A stretch of DNA of 64,000 bases from Globisporangium splendens (Eukaryota; Oomycota; Peronosporomycetes; Pythiales; Pythiaceae): contig VFIW01000006.1 in assembly GCA_006386115.1 (NCBI GenBank), positions 124,001 to 188,000 on the forward strand, read 5' to 3'. Below are positions 10,263-20,564 of this stretch, piece after piece. Below the pieces are notes generated by a model. That model ran no database searches. It saw nothing but the letters and a program-made list of their open reading frames with translations, and was not told the origin of the DNA. Every line of letters starts with the position of its first letter. Position 1 is the first letter of the stretch. Position numbers and translations under genes: made by a program.

Positions 10263-10767
10263 GGGCGGGCTTCCGCAACGTATGTGTATTCTCTTCCTCC
10301 ATTTTGCATGTATGTGTCGCTTTTAAAATAGTTGAATTGAGCTCCGACAAAGTCGCAGGGTCATCGTCTCTTAATATCTCGGACGGGAGTGTCATCCGTC
10401 GATGACATGCCGTGCGTACAAATTAGCGCATGAAAATCGAGTCGATTTGATGAGAGGCTTCGGTATAAGCTGAGCGCTTGGATCTAATAGGAGTGGCTGT
10501 CCGTGTAATAGATGGTCTGTGGTCAGCTGAGCTAAAGCTTGAAACTGATCAACTGGACGCACGTCAGCTACGATTGGTTTGCTTTTTAAACATCGTCCAT
10601 TATCGCATGCAAGGGTCTCCGCATGCATGCTCCGTTTATAGCAAATGCGCTCATATTTAAGAGCGCTGCTGACATAGGAGCCTCATGGCTCTCGTCTTGC
10701 ATCCAGCACTTCAACTCGCTTGTCACTTTGATATCAGCCTCGTCCACGTAGCATCATTGCTTGCAAT
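10263..10767. other. Intergenic region
   Basis: No gene is seen. GCATGC recurs near 10605-10630. The region holds the 3' end of the kinesin gene and the 5' flank of the next reading frame. Confidence 0.4.
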
Positions 10768-11469
10768 ATGACGCCTTCCATTCCACTCAAGCGCTCGCGC
10801 AGCCAGCAGCTCCGGCCTTCGCTGCTAGCGTATCCCAACTCCCCCGACGAAGCGTACGTCCTGGCAGCAGATGCCAGCAGCGACGACGATATCTGTGATG
10901 ACGATGATGGGGAAGAAGACGAACTTTACAACCGCGTGAGTGGCTTTGATGCGCCACAGAGCCACAAACAATGCTCGCAGCGAAACAAAGGGAGCACCAA
11001 CAGTCCAAACACCTACTCTTCACAACGCACGCGAAAGTCCTGGGCAAGTGGCAGCAGCAGCTCTCGGTTCTCGTTCTCATCCAAGCTCCAAGGCGCGAAA
11101 GAGGCGTTTGCATCGACGCGCAAGAGCTTCCACTTGAGCGACTCGATGGCGGCATCGCTCCAACATCTCCGGACCAACGCATCATGTGGGTACGCGCGAA
11201 CGGCAGAGGCATCAAGACAGTACAGCAGTCCACTCGACAACCAGCAGCAGCATTTCGAGCAGCACGAGCCCCAGCGGCGCCACAGAAAGACAAGACAATG
11301 CGCGATCCGACCAAAGCGAAACCGCCGGGGTGGGCGCGATGCGTTGGTGCCGTTGGCAGCAACAACAACCAGACCGAGCACGAATCTTTCTGCGCCTACG
11401 CGAAGGCTGTTGACGCGTCCAACCAATACGCGCCGCACTGGTAGTGATAAGGAGGATATGCAAAGATAG
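10768..11469 (+). CDS. Low-complexity hypothetical protein
   Basis: A 233-residue open frame with no recognised domain. Residues about 25-60 are acidic (SSDDDICDDDDGEEDELYN). Residues about 90-135 are Ser-rich and basic (SSSRFSFSSKLQGAKEAF, then STRKSFHLSDSMAASLQHL). The last 80 residues are Arg/Gln-rich and look less like a real protein. From about 11180 another frame on the same strand is also Ser-rich, so a short intron or frame change there is possible and the true C-terminus may differ. No homologue is recognised. The first 140 residues are the most credible part. Confidence 0.4.
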   Translation: MTPSIPLKRSRSQQLRPSLLAYPNSPDEAYVLAADASSDDDICDDDDGEEDELYNRVSGFDAPQSHKQCSQRNKGSTNSPNTYSSQRTRKSWASGSSSSRFSFSSKLQGAKEAFASTRKSFHLSDSMAASLQHLRTNASCGYARTAEASRQYSSPLDNQQQHFEQHEPQRRHRKTRQCAIRPKRNRRGGRDALVPLAATTTRPSTNLSAPTRRLLTRPTNTRRTGSDKEDMQR

Positions 11470-12081
11470 CAGACGCCTTTCCATATACTACGCGTGCGCA
11501 CATGCACATGCACGCATCATGTTACTTACACGCGCTATAGAGCAATCGAAGCACACAATGCACTCAAATGCAGCCGCTCATTCATCATTCTCGCATGTCG
11601 ATTTCGAATCTTCAACAGTTGGGGGATTTTGGACTTCCCGGTAGCCAACTATTTCAGCCGTATTTATCAAACAGGGTCCTATAATACAAATGAATCAACA
11701 ACAGGTAGACTTTTTCAAGCCATGAGTGCACTGCAAAACATGGGTAAGTTTGGTGGTGCAGGTGTTCCTGCTTTGTAGTAATTATTGTCGTCTTGACCTC
11801 TTTTCTCTCACAAAAAACGACTACCAAGAAGTCGCACTCATCTCCCCAAATTTACAGTACGCAGCCAAGATTCGAAAACGGTTGCATATTTTCCACCAAT
11901 CAGCATCGTGCATAATCACTTTCTAAATGGCAACGCAAGCCATCATTCCTCAGATCTGGTATTTGCAAGCCATCACCACTTCTATTTATCCCGACCAGAC
12001 CTGGCGACAGTGCCAGGAAGCTTCTCGCCCGCCCGCAGCTGAAGCGAAGAGAAGGGAACGCGATCCACTATCTCCCTCGCC
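11470..12081. other. Intergenic region
   Basis: No supported gene. The sequence is comparatively AT-rich from about 11570 to 11990, as expected of a non-coding spacer before the transporter gene. Confidence 0.4.
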
Positions 12082-13822
12082 ATGAGCGCGTCTGGCAATG
12101 CGCCTCTGGAGACCGCTGCGTCATCGCCATCGTTATCGTCACCACCGTTAGCTGCCGCCCGCCAGTTGCAGCAGCAGGTGCAACCGCTGTTCCGTGAAAA
12201 GAAAAACAGCCGCGACCGCAGACGCTCGAGCGAAGATTCGACCGAGGTGGATGCGCTCATTGGACTCTGGAGGCACGACCCGCGCAATGTCACGAGCACG
12301 CCGCTGCATATACGCACGTACGGCAGCGACGACATGGGGTCATCTTCTGATGCTGCGGCGATTAATGGTGCAGGCGATGATGCTGAAGTAAATGCAAAGC
12401 AACGGCCAGAGGATCAACGCAATGTGGTGGTGGTGCGCCTGCTGGAAGAGCAAAGGCAGTACGCGCCATTGGCAGCGCATGCGAAGAGAAGATTTCATGT
12501 AAGCGACAAGATCTGGGTCTCGGCCATCGCGAACCTCAGCACCGCGGTAAGTCTTTCCATTCCGATGCCATAATATCTTATGTGGCCACGTTGGGCTGAT
12601 GGATGTGCCTGTCGTTTACGCTTTTCTTCAGTACAATTTGGCTGTGATCAACTATGCGCTGATGATGATTCGGCACACGCATCCTGCCGCGAGTCCACAA
12701 CTGACGTCGATGGTGGCGTCTTGCTCTCTGGTTGGTGCGATCATGGGGCAGCTCACGTTTGGGTACATTGGCGACGTCATCGGCCGCAAGCAAGGCATGA
12801 TTTTCACACTGCTGCTGTCCATTGGAGGTGCGCTCGCGAGCGCCATTTTGCCATGGGGTGTCAATTCCATCTATTACATCCTGGCAGCATGCCGATTCGT
12901 GCTTGGATTGGGAGTCGGCGGAGTGTACCCGTTGTCAGCGACAACTGCGATCGAAGCGACCAAGGACGAGCTCAAGAACAGCAAGATCGTCGCAGCGGTG
13001 TTCAGTTTCCAGGGCGTTGGGCAGTTGCTGGCGCCGCTGGTCGCGTGCTTGGTGCTGGAATTCGGTATCGGACGCACGATGGGCTGGCGCTTTCTTTTGG
13101 GCATCGGCGCGCTCCCAGGCCTTTTCGTGCTCCAGAAGGCGTTCAATGCCAAGGAGAGCGCTACTCTCCATCAAAGCGTTGCGGAAGTATGCGGCCCCGA
13201 TCTCTGGAACTCGCTAAAGCAGGACGTGTCGCTGCGGCATAAACTCGTTGGCGCCGCGTTCGGATGGCTCCTCTTTGACATCACGTTCTACGGCAATGTC
13301 ATCTTCACGCCGATCATCCTCGAGGACGCATTTGGGTACAACAACAGCCACTTGCTGGACGTGGCGCGATGCTCGGTCATTGTCGCGCTCATCGCGCTCC
13401 CCGGATACTACGTCACGGTGCACGTCGTGGGCAAGATGAACTTCAAGACCATCCAGGTCATGGGCTTCGTCATGATGGCGCTGCTGTTCTTCATCCTGGG
13501 TGCTTTCTACGAACGACTGCTGAGAATGAAGGCGACGCTGCTGAGCCTGTACGCCATGACGTTCTTCTTCTCCAACTTTGGACCGAACGTGAGCACATTC
13601 TGCCTGCCCGCTGAGGTGTTCCCGCCGGATGTGCGCGTGAAATTGAACGGCATCGCCGCTGCGAGTGGCAAAATCGGCGCGACGGTCGGCGCCGCGGTCT
13701 TTGGCGTGATCGAGACCGACTGGGGCGTGTCCTACGTGCTCGTACTGAGCGCGCTCGTGTCGATTCTCGGAGCCGTCATCACGCAAAAGTACATCCCGGG
13801 CAAGACGTACCGAGGTGTCTAA
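12082..13822 (+). CDS. Major facilitator transporter, phosphate:H+ symporter-like
   Basis: Two exons (12082-12546 and about 12632-13822; GTAAGT donor, TTCTTCAG acceptor, phase 0) encode about 551 residues. The first 130 residues are hydrophilic and cytosolic-looking; exon 2 carries most of the membrane segments. The loop GYIGDVIGRKQGM is the MFS GxxxDxxGRR/K signature. Other matches to sugar/phosphate porters are FVLGLGVGGVYPLSA, the central LFDITFYGNVIFTPII and FGPNVSTFCLPAEVFP. The FYG and FGPN-T-F blocks are like fungal Pho84 and plant Pht1 phosphate transporters, so proton-coupled phosphate uptake at the plasma membrane is the best guess. Another organic-anion substrate cannot be excluded. 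It converges with the Vti1 gene, leaving about 240 bases between stops. Confidence 0.85.
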
Positions 13823-14064
13823 GTCACCGAAAACCGTTGCTCATATTCGTATCTATTTCCATTTGTTTTTCATAATTTTCCCGCTTAGATCCATGCTCAC
13901 TGGATGTCAAATAGAACATAGAACATGGTGCACATTCTCCGTATTTTGTTTGACGACCACTTCATATTGTCCCTAATTCACATTCAACAACTCAGCATTT
14001 GCATATTTATACATGTTGCAAATTCAATCATTTACCGTTTACCGAGCATGGAAGTTCTGCATCA

Positions 14065-15238
14065 CTAGCTCTGGAAAAAGAAATCCGAGACCGTGTCGCG
14101 CGCTTTGATGAAGTCGTGGTAAATGACGAAGCAGATCGCGATCAGCAGCAGCGCGATCACCGTGTAGAGTACGATGCGGTTCGTGAGAATGCGGCGCGTC
14201 ATGCGCTGCAGGATGCGTCGCGCATCGCCTGTGACCTCCCGCGTCTCGCGAACCTGTCAGTTATACACACAGTGGTGAGCGAAATGTCATCAAGGAAGGA
14301 GGCATGGACAATGTGCACGTACTTTTTCGTGAGCCGAGAGCAGACTCTCGCGCTGCTGGGCGAGCGTATCCAGCACGGAAATGCCGATCTCCTCTGTCTC
14401 AGCGACGATCCGCTGGGAGCTTTCGAGCCTCTGACTTGACCTGCGTGTACAACATTACCATTCATATTTCCCCATAATGAGATCGTTAGTTGTGTGAACA
14501 TGGCAACAGTTGGCTACATATCTATGAGGCTTTCGCACCGTAGCAATCGGTTCGTGTTGTCTGTGATGCGCTCGTATTGGGAATTCTGGTTGTACGAGGC
14601 GCGCGGGTTGGCTTTTGTCTCTCTTGCCATCAGCTGCGCGCGTTCCAAGTCGCGTTGCAGTCCTTGTAACTCGTCTCGATACAGATTGATCTGTTGTGAA
14701 AAGCGCCAACAGATCATTGTAGCGGGTGAGTTCTTCAACGCTCAATTACGCTATTTCCACAATGCACATGCGGTGTTTTCCGCGTGGCAAGAGCGACAGA
14801 TCGTGCTAAAACGTATGCATGCGCACCTTCGCCTGCATCGCTTTTCGCAGCATCGGCGGCTTCCCGCGCACTTCAATGCTCATCATTTTCATCTGCTCAT
14901 GCATCCCACACACAGTAATAGCCCACGTCAGCCTCGTCGCTTTCCATTCTACGCAGCAAACGTCATAGGTGCCACGTACACAGCGTTGGGCTTCAACCAC
15001 GCTCGCCTGCGCAAGTTGTGGCGCTGCTGACGAGGTCCCTATAAAGAATGGTACAACACGTCATCAGATCCACACCTCCATTTACAACATCGACGCCTAG
15101 CGTACAGAGCAACCCCCATTAGCACATACCGTCGCTGTGCAGGATCTCGTTGACGGCGTTGTTGATGGCCATCTTGCTCTCCACAAAGTTTTCCTCGAGC
15201 GAGCGGAACTCCGCCGGGAACGCCGCGCTGTCCGCCAT
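14065..15238 (-). CDS. VTI1: Vti1-type Qb-SNARE
   Basis: Six exons (about 15238-15130, 15038-14980, 14895-14827, 14690-14539, 14440-14323, 14253-14065) join in phase to a 231-residue protein, the usual Vti1 length. The N-terminal part is the three-helix Vti1 domain (FRSLEENFVESKMAINN, MKMMSIEVR, INLYRDELQGLQRDLERAQ). The SNARE motif is LESSQRIVAETEEIGISVL, LAQQRESLLSAHEKVRET and ARRILQRMTRRILTNR. A single C-terminal membrane anchor (IVLYTVIALLLIAICFVIY) follows. Vti1 works in fusion at the Golgi, endosomes and vacuole. The conserved ETEEIG and RRILTNR blocks make this assignment strong. Introns are dense, one every 60-150 coding bases. Confidence 0.93.
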
Positions 15239-15422
15239 CTTGGCCCTCTTTTCCCTGTCGTTTGCTCTCTTTGAACTGAAAGAGAACAGAACGAGATGGT
15301 CTCCCCCTTATTTAGCAACCTTTCTGCAAAGCAATAGGGAAAGTGTTAAAAAAAAAAGTGTGATTGTCATTTGGCAACTGAGAGCGTGACCTTTCAGGAG
15401 AAAGCATTATGGAAGTAGAACG

Positions 15423-17576
15423 ATGAGCGCCGCAATGCGACCCGGAAGCAGCACCACCGGCGCGCGCGCAGAGGCCAAGAAGACCCCACGGAGCGCGTAC
15501 GTGGCTTACTCGACCTAGTGCATAGCTCGTTGCCCTCGCTGTTGCCATTCGACGCTGCTAACCTCATCACGTTGTGCATCTATCTGTGAACGACAGGGTA
15601 TCGGATCGATTGCACGCCACTGAAGTAAGTTGCTGAGGTCATTTACCGATGGATAGCTACGCAGTCGGAGCATGTGATGTGAGGTTTCTAACACACTGGT
15701 GCATGGGTATTCGCAGGATGCGCTGAAAGCTGCTCAGGCGACGATCGCGCGGCAGGAGAAGTGCGAGAAGGAGCTGCGCGCTCTGCTGGTGTCGAATGGC
15801 GTCGCGCATGATGCCACGCAAAGAAGCAATCCAGCAGTGATGGTATGGCGCTCATAATCGTGATCTTCGCAAACCAGATCGTGTATTAAGTGCATGTGTC
15901 TATGCAGCCAAAATGCAGGCGATGAAGAGTATCCATGAGCAAAAAGTGCGCGCGCTGATGAAGTCGATCAACCAGTTGCAGGTGCAGTCGCTCAGGTCGC
16001 AAGACAAGGAGCGCCGAAGTCGGCGCTGATCCAGAACCTGCGCAAGAGCATGTGCGAGCACGAGCTCGTGGCCGTTGTGCTCAAGCAGGCGCTGCAGGAA
16101 AAAGTGCCCGAGTTCCAGGACTCCAAGGCGCTCGTGAACGAGTTTGTGATCAAGAAAACCATCGGTGGACCGCTGCGATTCCGGCCAAAGACACGCGAAG
16201 AGCTTGAGAGCGATGTGGAACAATTGAATGAGAAATACAAAAGAGTGCTGGGGAATCTGCGCCAAGTGCAGCAAGAGGCTCAGAATAATGCGAAAAGTGG
16301 ACGTTCGAGCAAAAATGAGAGCGACGACGAGGAAGATGATGGAGGCTTTGGGGATGAGGAGGCAGACACTGGTGATTGCAGTGCACCACCTCAAGGCATG
16401 TTTTGCATGTGCGTGTTGTTGTCACTATGGAGTATGATTATGTCGTATCATGTTCCTGTGTAGATCCTGGGCTTCAGGAAGAAGTCGATCGACTTCAGGT
16501 GGAGCTAACGTCGAAGACGATCACGATCCACTCTCAATCTGACGAGATCAATGCTCTTTACGCCGAATTGGACCAATTACGCGTGTATGAGCCATCAATC
16601 CTTGGCAATTATAGGCACGTTATTTATTGTTCACTGCTATGTTCCGCTCGATTCCAATGAATTAACAGCGTGCAAGATCAATTGGAGCGGAAGAAGCACA
16701 AGATCGCACTTCTACAAGACAGGATGTCGCAGCAGCACCTGGAAGTCGTGCGGCTTGTCCATGAAAAAGAAGTCCATGCCGAGAAATGCGTCCAGTTGCA
16801 AGAAGAACTCCAGTTTCTGCGCGACAGCCATGTGGACGATGTGAGCAGCCGCGACCAAGAGCGGTTGGAGCAATTTGAACTCATCCAGAGGCTTCGCGCA
16901 CGAGAGCTCGAGCTTCAAAGTGAGATAGAAGAGCAGCAGCGGAAATGGTCGAGTGATCGCACCGCGATCCACCAGCAGATTCGACTTCTTGAAAAGGAGG
17001 CGCAACTTGCCGAAGATGGAAAGAAACACGCGGAGACAGAGCGCGCTGCACTCCAGAAGAGAAACGGTCCGTGACAACCTGAATGATATGATGGAAGCGT
17101 TTGTGTGGGCTAAGTTCTGCGATTCGGTATTTCCGTAGATGCACTGGAACGGCAAAAGAGCAACCTCCAAGAGCAGTTAGAAGCTGCTGAAGCCGCGAAA
17201 GTCAGTCTCTCAGATAAAGTAAAGGTATGTTCAGCACCCGTCCCTGTATCATACTAGTAGAGCCGTCGAGGGCACCGTCGTCCCAACTTGTTGTGTGGTT
17301 TGTTTGTAGGAACTGGAAGCCATCTTGGCCAAGCACGAGAGCATGTCCCGTGAGCAACTCGACGCGCTCACGACTGCTACTGCCGAGAAGCTCCAGGCGC
17401 TGCAGCAACTAGTCGATGAGAAGGACGCCGCCACAAAGAGCGCTGAACGGCAGCTCAATGCCGCGAAGCTGCTCGTGCGTCAATCGAAGAAGGAGAAAGA
17501 GCAAGCGCAGGATCGGCTCCATAAGCTCCAGGAAGAGCTCCAATGTACTCAGAAAGTGCAACTTCAACCTGAGTAG
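15423..17576 (+). CDS. Long coiled-coil protein, frame broken in one exon
   Basis: About nine exons form a protein that is nearly all coiled coil. Exon 1 (15423-15496) encodes MSAAMRPGSSTTGARAEAKK. Later pieces include DALKAAQATIARQEKCEKEL, KSINQLQVQSLRSQDKE, ALIQNLRKSMCEHELVAVVL, PLRFRPKTREELESDVEQL and a C-terminal ELEAILAKHESMSREQLDAL ending at 17576. An acidic NESDDEEDDGG stretch lies mid-protein. Between about 15990 and 16030 the frame of SQDKERRS ends in TGA, while ALIQNLRKS continues one base out of step: a single-base deletion in the gene or in the assembly. One intron (about 16613-16669) appears to use a GC donor. The family is not recognised. The KTIGGPLRFRPKTREELE block could anchor a search, and a centrosomal or axonemal role is only a guess. 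Confidence 0.65.
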
Positions 17577-17815
17577 TAAAAACCTCTTGAATCACATAAA
17601 TGTATGCAAATCATAGATACCTCGTTCGAATGACGCTTGGCTTGACCTATGGAAAAAAGCACAAAGATCGGTTTGGCTGATGACGAGCTGTTCAAACTGT
17701 CGTACAAGAGTGATATGGAAAGTACGTTCACCTCGATAGAGTGACTATGCGCTTGCTTTTCTCCCACATGAAAAGCAAAGAGAACTGCTGCGCAAGTGAG
17801 AAGCAGGGAGAAGCT

Positions 17816-19683
17816 ATGATGGCGTTCGGCGATGATCCCGAGGGCGAGCAGCTCCTGCGCGAGCGGCTGCTGGGCAACGACAGCGAGAATGTGCGCGACC
17901 ACCTGCCCAGTCACGACGACGGAGGCGGCCATGACGGTGCGGAGGACACGATGACGATGTCGGACGACGAGTACGAGCTGATCTCGCAACGCGAGACGCT
18001 CGTGTTCGACGACGCGTTCTACTCGGCGCGCAAGCAGTACAACAATGCGCAGGGAAGCGAAGGGGGCGAGAGCTTCTTTAAAGCGTATCTGATGAACAAA
18101 ATCCAGCCGGGATCAGGTACATGCAAATTGTTGGTCTTCATGCTGTAGATTGCACTGTGGTATTCGTTTTGTTTGGTGTCGTGGCTCACAAAGTACAATA
18201 TGCATTGCTTTGTAGTGAAAGGGTCGATGTTCACGATGACGGTGGCGATCGTTGGCGCGGGTGTGTTGGCGCTGCCATACGCTGTGGAACAGGTACGTTC
18301 ACTCTCCATCTAACTGTTCTACGTGTGGCGATGGGAGTCTCATATCGGAACTGCAATACGTGCGTACAGGCAGGTCTGCTGCTGGGCATTCTGATGATCA
18401 CAGGCGGTGCGCTCATCACCAACTTTTCGTTGCGACTGCTGCTGGCGTGCTCTGAGCTCGGGCAGGCGCGGTCGTACATGGACTTGGCGCACGGCACGGG
18501 CGGCGCGCGCCTCGCAGGGTTCACGCAGTTTATCGTGTGTCTTAATTTATTCGGAACCAGTGTCGGGTACCTTGTCGGAAGCGCCGAGTTAATTCAATTG
18601 GCCATGACGGTAAGTGCGCATTTGTGTGTTTATATCGCATGTCCTCCTTAGGAAGGTTCTAACATGTCGCTCTTGATGAAACAGTCGTTCCTTGGACCAA
18701 CAAGCCACAGCGTCTTTGTTGACCGCCAGGCTCTGATTGTGCTGCTCTGCTCGGTGTTTGTGCTGCCGCTGGCGCTGTTCCGCAGCCTCGAGTCGCTGCG
18801 CTTTTCATCACTGTTCTCGATCGTATGCATCGTGTTTATGGCGCTCGTGATCGTGATCAAGTATTTCCAGTTCGTGCACTTGGGACTCGCGCCGGACATA
18901 CCATATCAATTGCACCATTTGACGCTCTTTGACTGGCGATTGGAACGATTGCTGACGGCATTCCCGCTCGTGATCTTTGTGTACACGTGCCACCCGAACG
19001 TGCTGCCGATCTACCTGGTGCTCAAGCGGCGGTCCAGTCGGCGCATGTACAAGGTGATGAACCGCAGCATCGGCATCGCGGCCGCAGTGTACGCGCTCTG
19101 TGGCGCGTTCGTCGTGCTCACGTTTGGTGAGCACACCAAGTCGAACTTTCTCAAGAACGACTACCACGGCGACGGCGCCGTGCTGGTTGGATGCATCGGC
19201 TTCAGCACCGCATTGATCCTGACCGTACCGCTGTTCATCCACACATTGCGCGACAACATCCGAGAGGTATGTGCTGTAGTTAATGGTGGACGGAATGCGT
19301 ACGATTGCTCATACTTTTCTTCACGCACCATCATGAAACGCTACCATCCTCTGACATCTATGATGCGCATGTGCTTGGTGCTGCAGGCATTGATGTCGAA
19401 CCGCCGCCTGAACGTGTTTTCCCATGCGCTGCTGTCGACTCTGCTGGTGGTCGCTGTGCTCGGTGTGGCGCTCGGCTCGGGCGACATCGCGTCCGTGTTG
19501 GGTGTGCTCGGCGCGACGACGAACCCGGTCATCTGCTTCGTGTTGCCCGCGTTCTTCATCTACCGCCTCGGCGTCGGCGACCGCCACCGCGCGCACAAAG
19601 GCGGCGCCATTCTGCTCGCCATCGTCACGTCCATCCTGTCGTTCCTCAGTCTATTGCAGCAATTGCGTGTTCTCTCGTTGTAA
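17816..19683 (+). CDS. Amino acid transporter, AAAP/SLC38-like
   Basis: Exons at about 17816-18116, 18216-18292, 18370-18609, 18685-19266 and 19387-19683 give about 498 residues. An acidic cytosolic N-terminus precedes a membrane core that opens with FTMTVAIVGAGVLALPYAVEQ, the usual first helix of the amino acid/auxin permease family. About ten further hydrophobic segments follow (GLLLGILMITGGALITN, LIVLLCSVFVLPLALF, FPLVIFVYTCHPNVLPIY, FSTALILTVPLFIHTL, GVLGATTNPVICFVLPAFF). Substrate is not predictable; neutral amino acids are common for the family. The fourth exon could instead begin at about 18653, adding eleven residues. A small exon at about 17651-17720 (MEKSTKIGLADDELFKL, then a GTACGT donor) can splice in phase into this frame, so the real start may lie there. 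Confidence 0.85.
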
Positions 19684-20068
19684 TCGAGGAGGTGGAAGGT
19701 GTGCAAGGTAGCCATTTTCGAATGAAAGTAAGATGCATATTGCGAACGTGTGTGCCGATTTACGTTTTGATTGGCTATGATAAGTCAGTTTATGTGAGAT
19801 TTCTCATTGTCCCCCAATCAGAATGCAAATCTGGAATTATTTCTCTCCAATAGCTGTGCATCTACACTCGTCATGTCCCTTGCAGGAAATACCCAACTGT
19901 AATTAAATGAGGTTTCTCGCGTCCCGTAAATACAGTTTTCAAGACAATCTTCTCGGATTCGGACTGTCTGAACGATGTCCGGAATGTCCGAGTGTTTACG
20001 CTGTGGACCGCTGTACACAAGCCAGAGTTTCTTTTCCTCGCCCGTCATTTGCGCTTTTTCTTAATCGC
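19684..20068. other. Intergenic region
   Basis: No gene is visible between the transporter stop and a short acidic reading frame at 20069. Confidence 0.4.
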
Positions 20069-20236
20069 GATGACGTCGGAGATCGCGCAAGACTCACAAG
20101 AGGAGGAGGACGAAGAGATACCCCATCAGCACCGTGGTCCGTTCATCCATGAACACAACAGATTGACCGTCAAGTGCAAGCTGGGGAATCTCTCTGCTTC
20201 TGACAAGTCCAGCAGCAGGTATCTGCCAAAGGTTTG
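20069..20236 (+). other. Short acidic reading frame, possible upstream exon
   Basis: A 55-codon frame begins MTSEIAQDSQEEEDEEIPHQ. A donor-like GTTTGA near 20230 and the CACATTTCAG acceptor near 20540 would join it in phase 0 to the poly(A) polymerase frame (KSTTPQGN before the ATG at 20565). The intron would be about 310 bases, long for this window, and the donor is weak. Confidence 0.3.
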
Positions 20237-20564
20237 AAAACAGAGCTGTCTAAGCGCGAGCACTTGTAGGCAGGGAGATAAATCAAACAGATACAAAAAT
20301 GCGTGAGCTGGGGAGATTATTTCTCTGACCTGCTCACACAGTACAGCTCGCATTCTATCTCGGTGTAGCCTGAAAGCAACCCAGTTGTGCGATTGTAACA
20401 AAACGGCGATCGCGAACTTATACAGCTTCTTATAGGCTCAAATTCATCATTTCCGTCTCAATTATTCGTTGAAAATGAGGATATTGCCGTAATTTACTGT
20501 TTTGTTTTCCTTGACTTGCTCCCCCTTACCCACATTTCAGAAAAGCACCACCCCGCAAGGCAAC

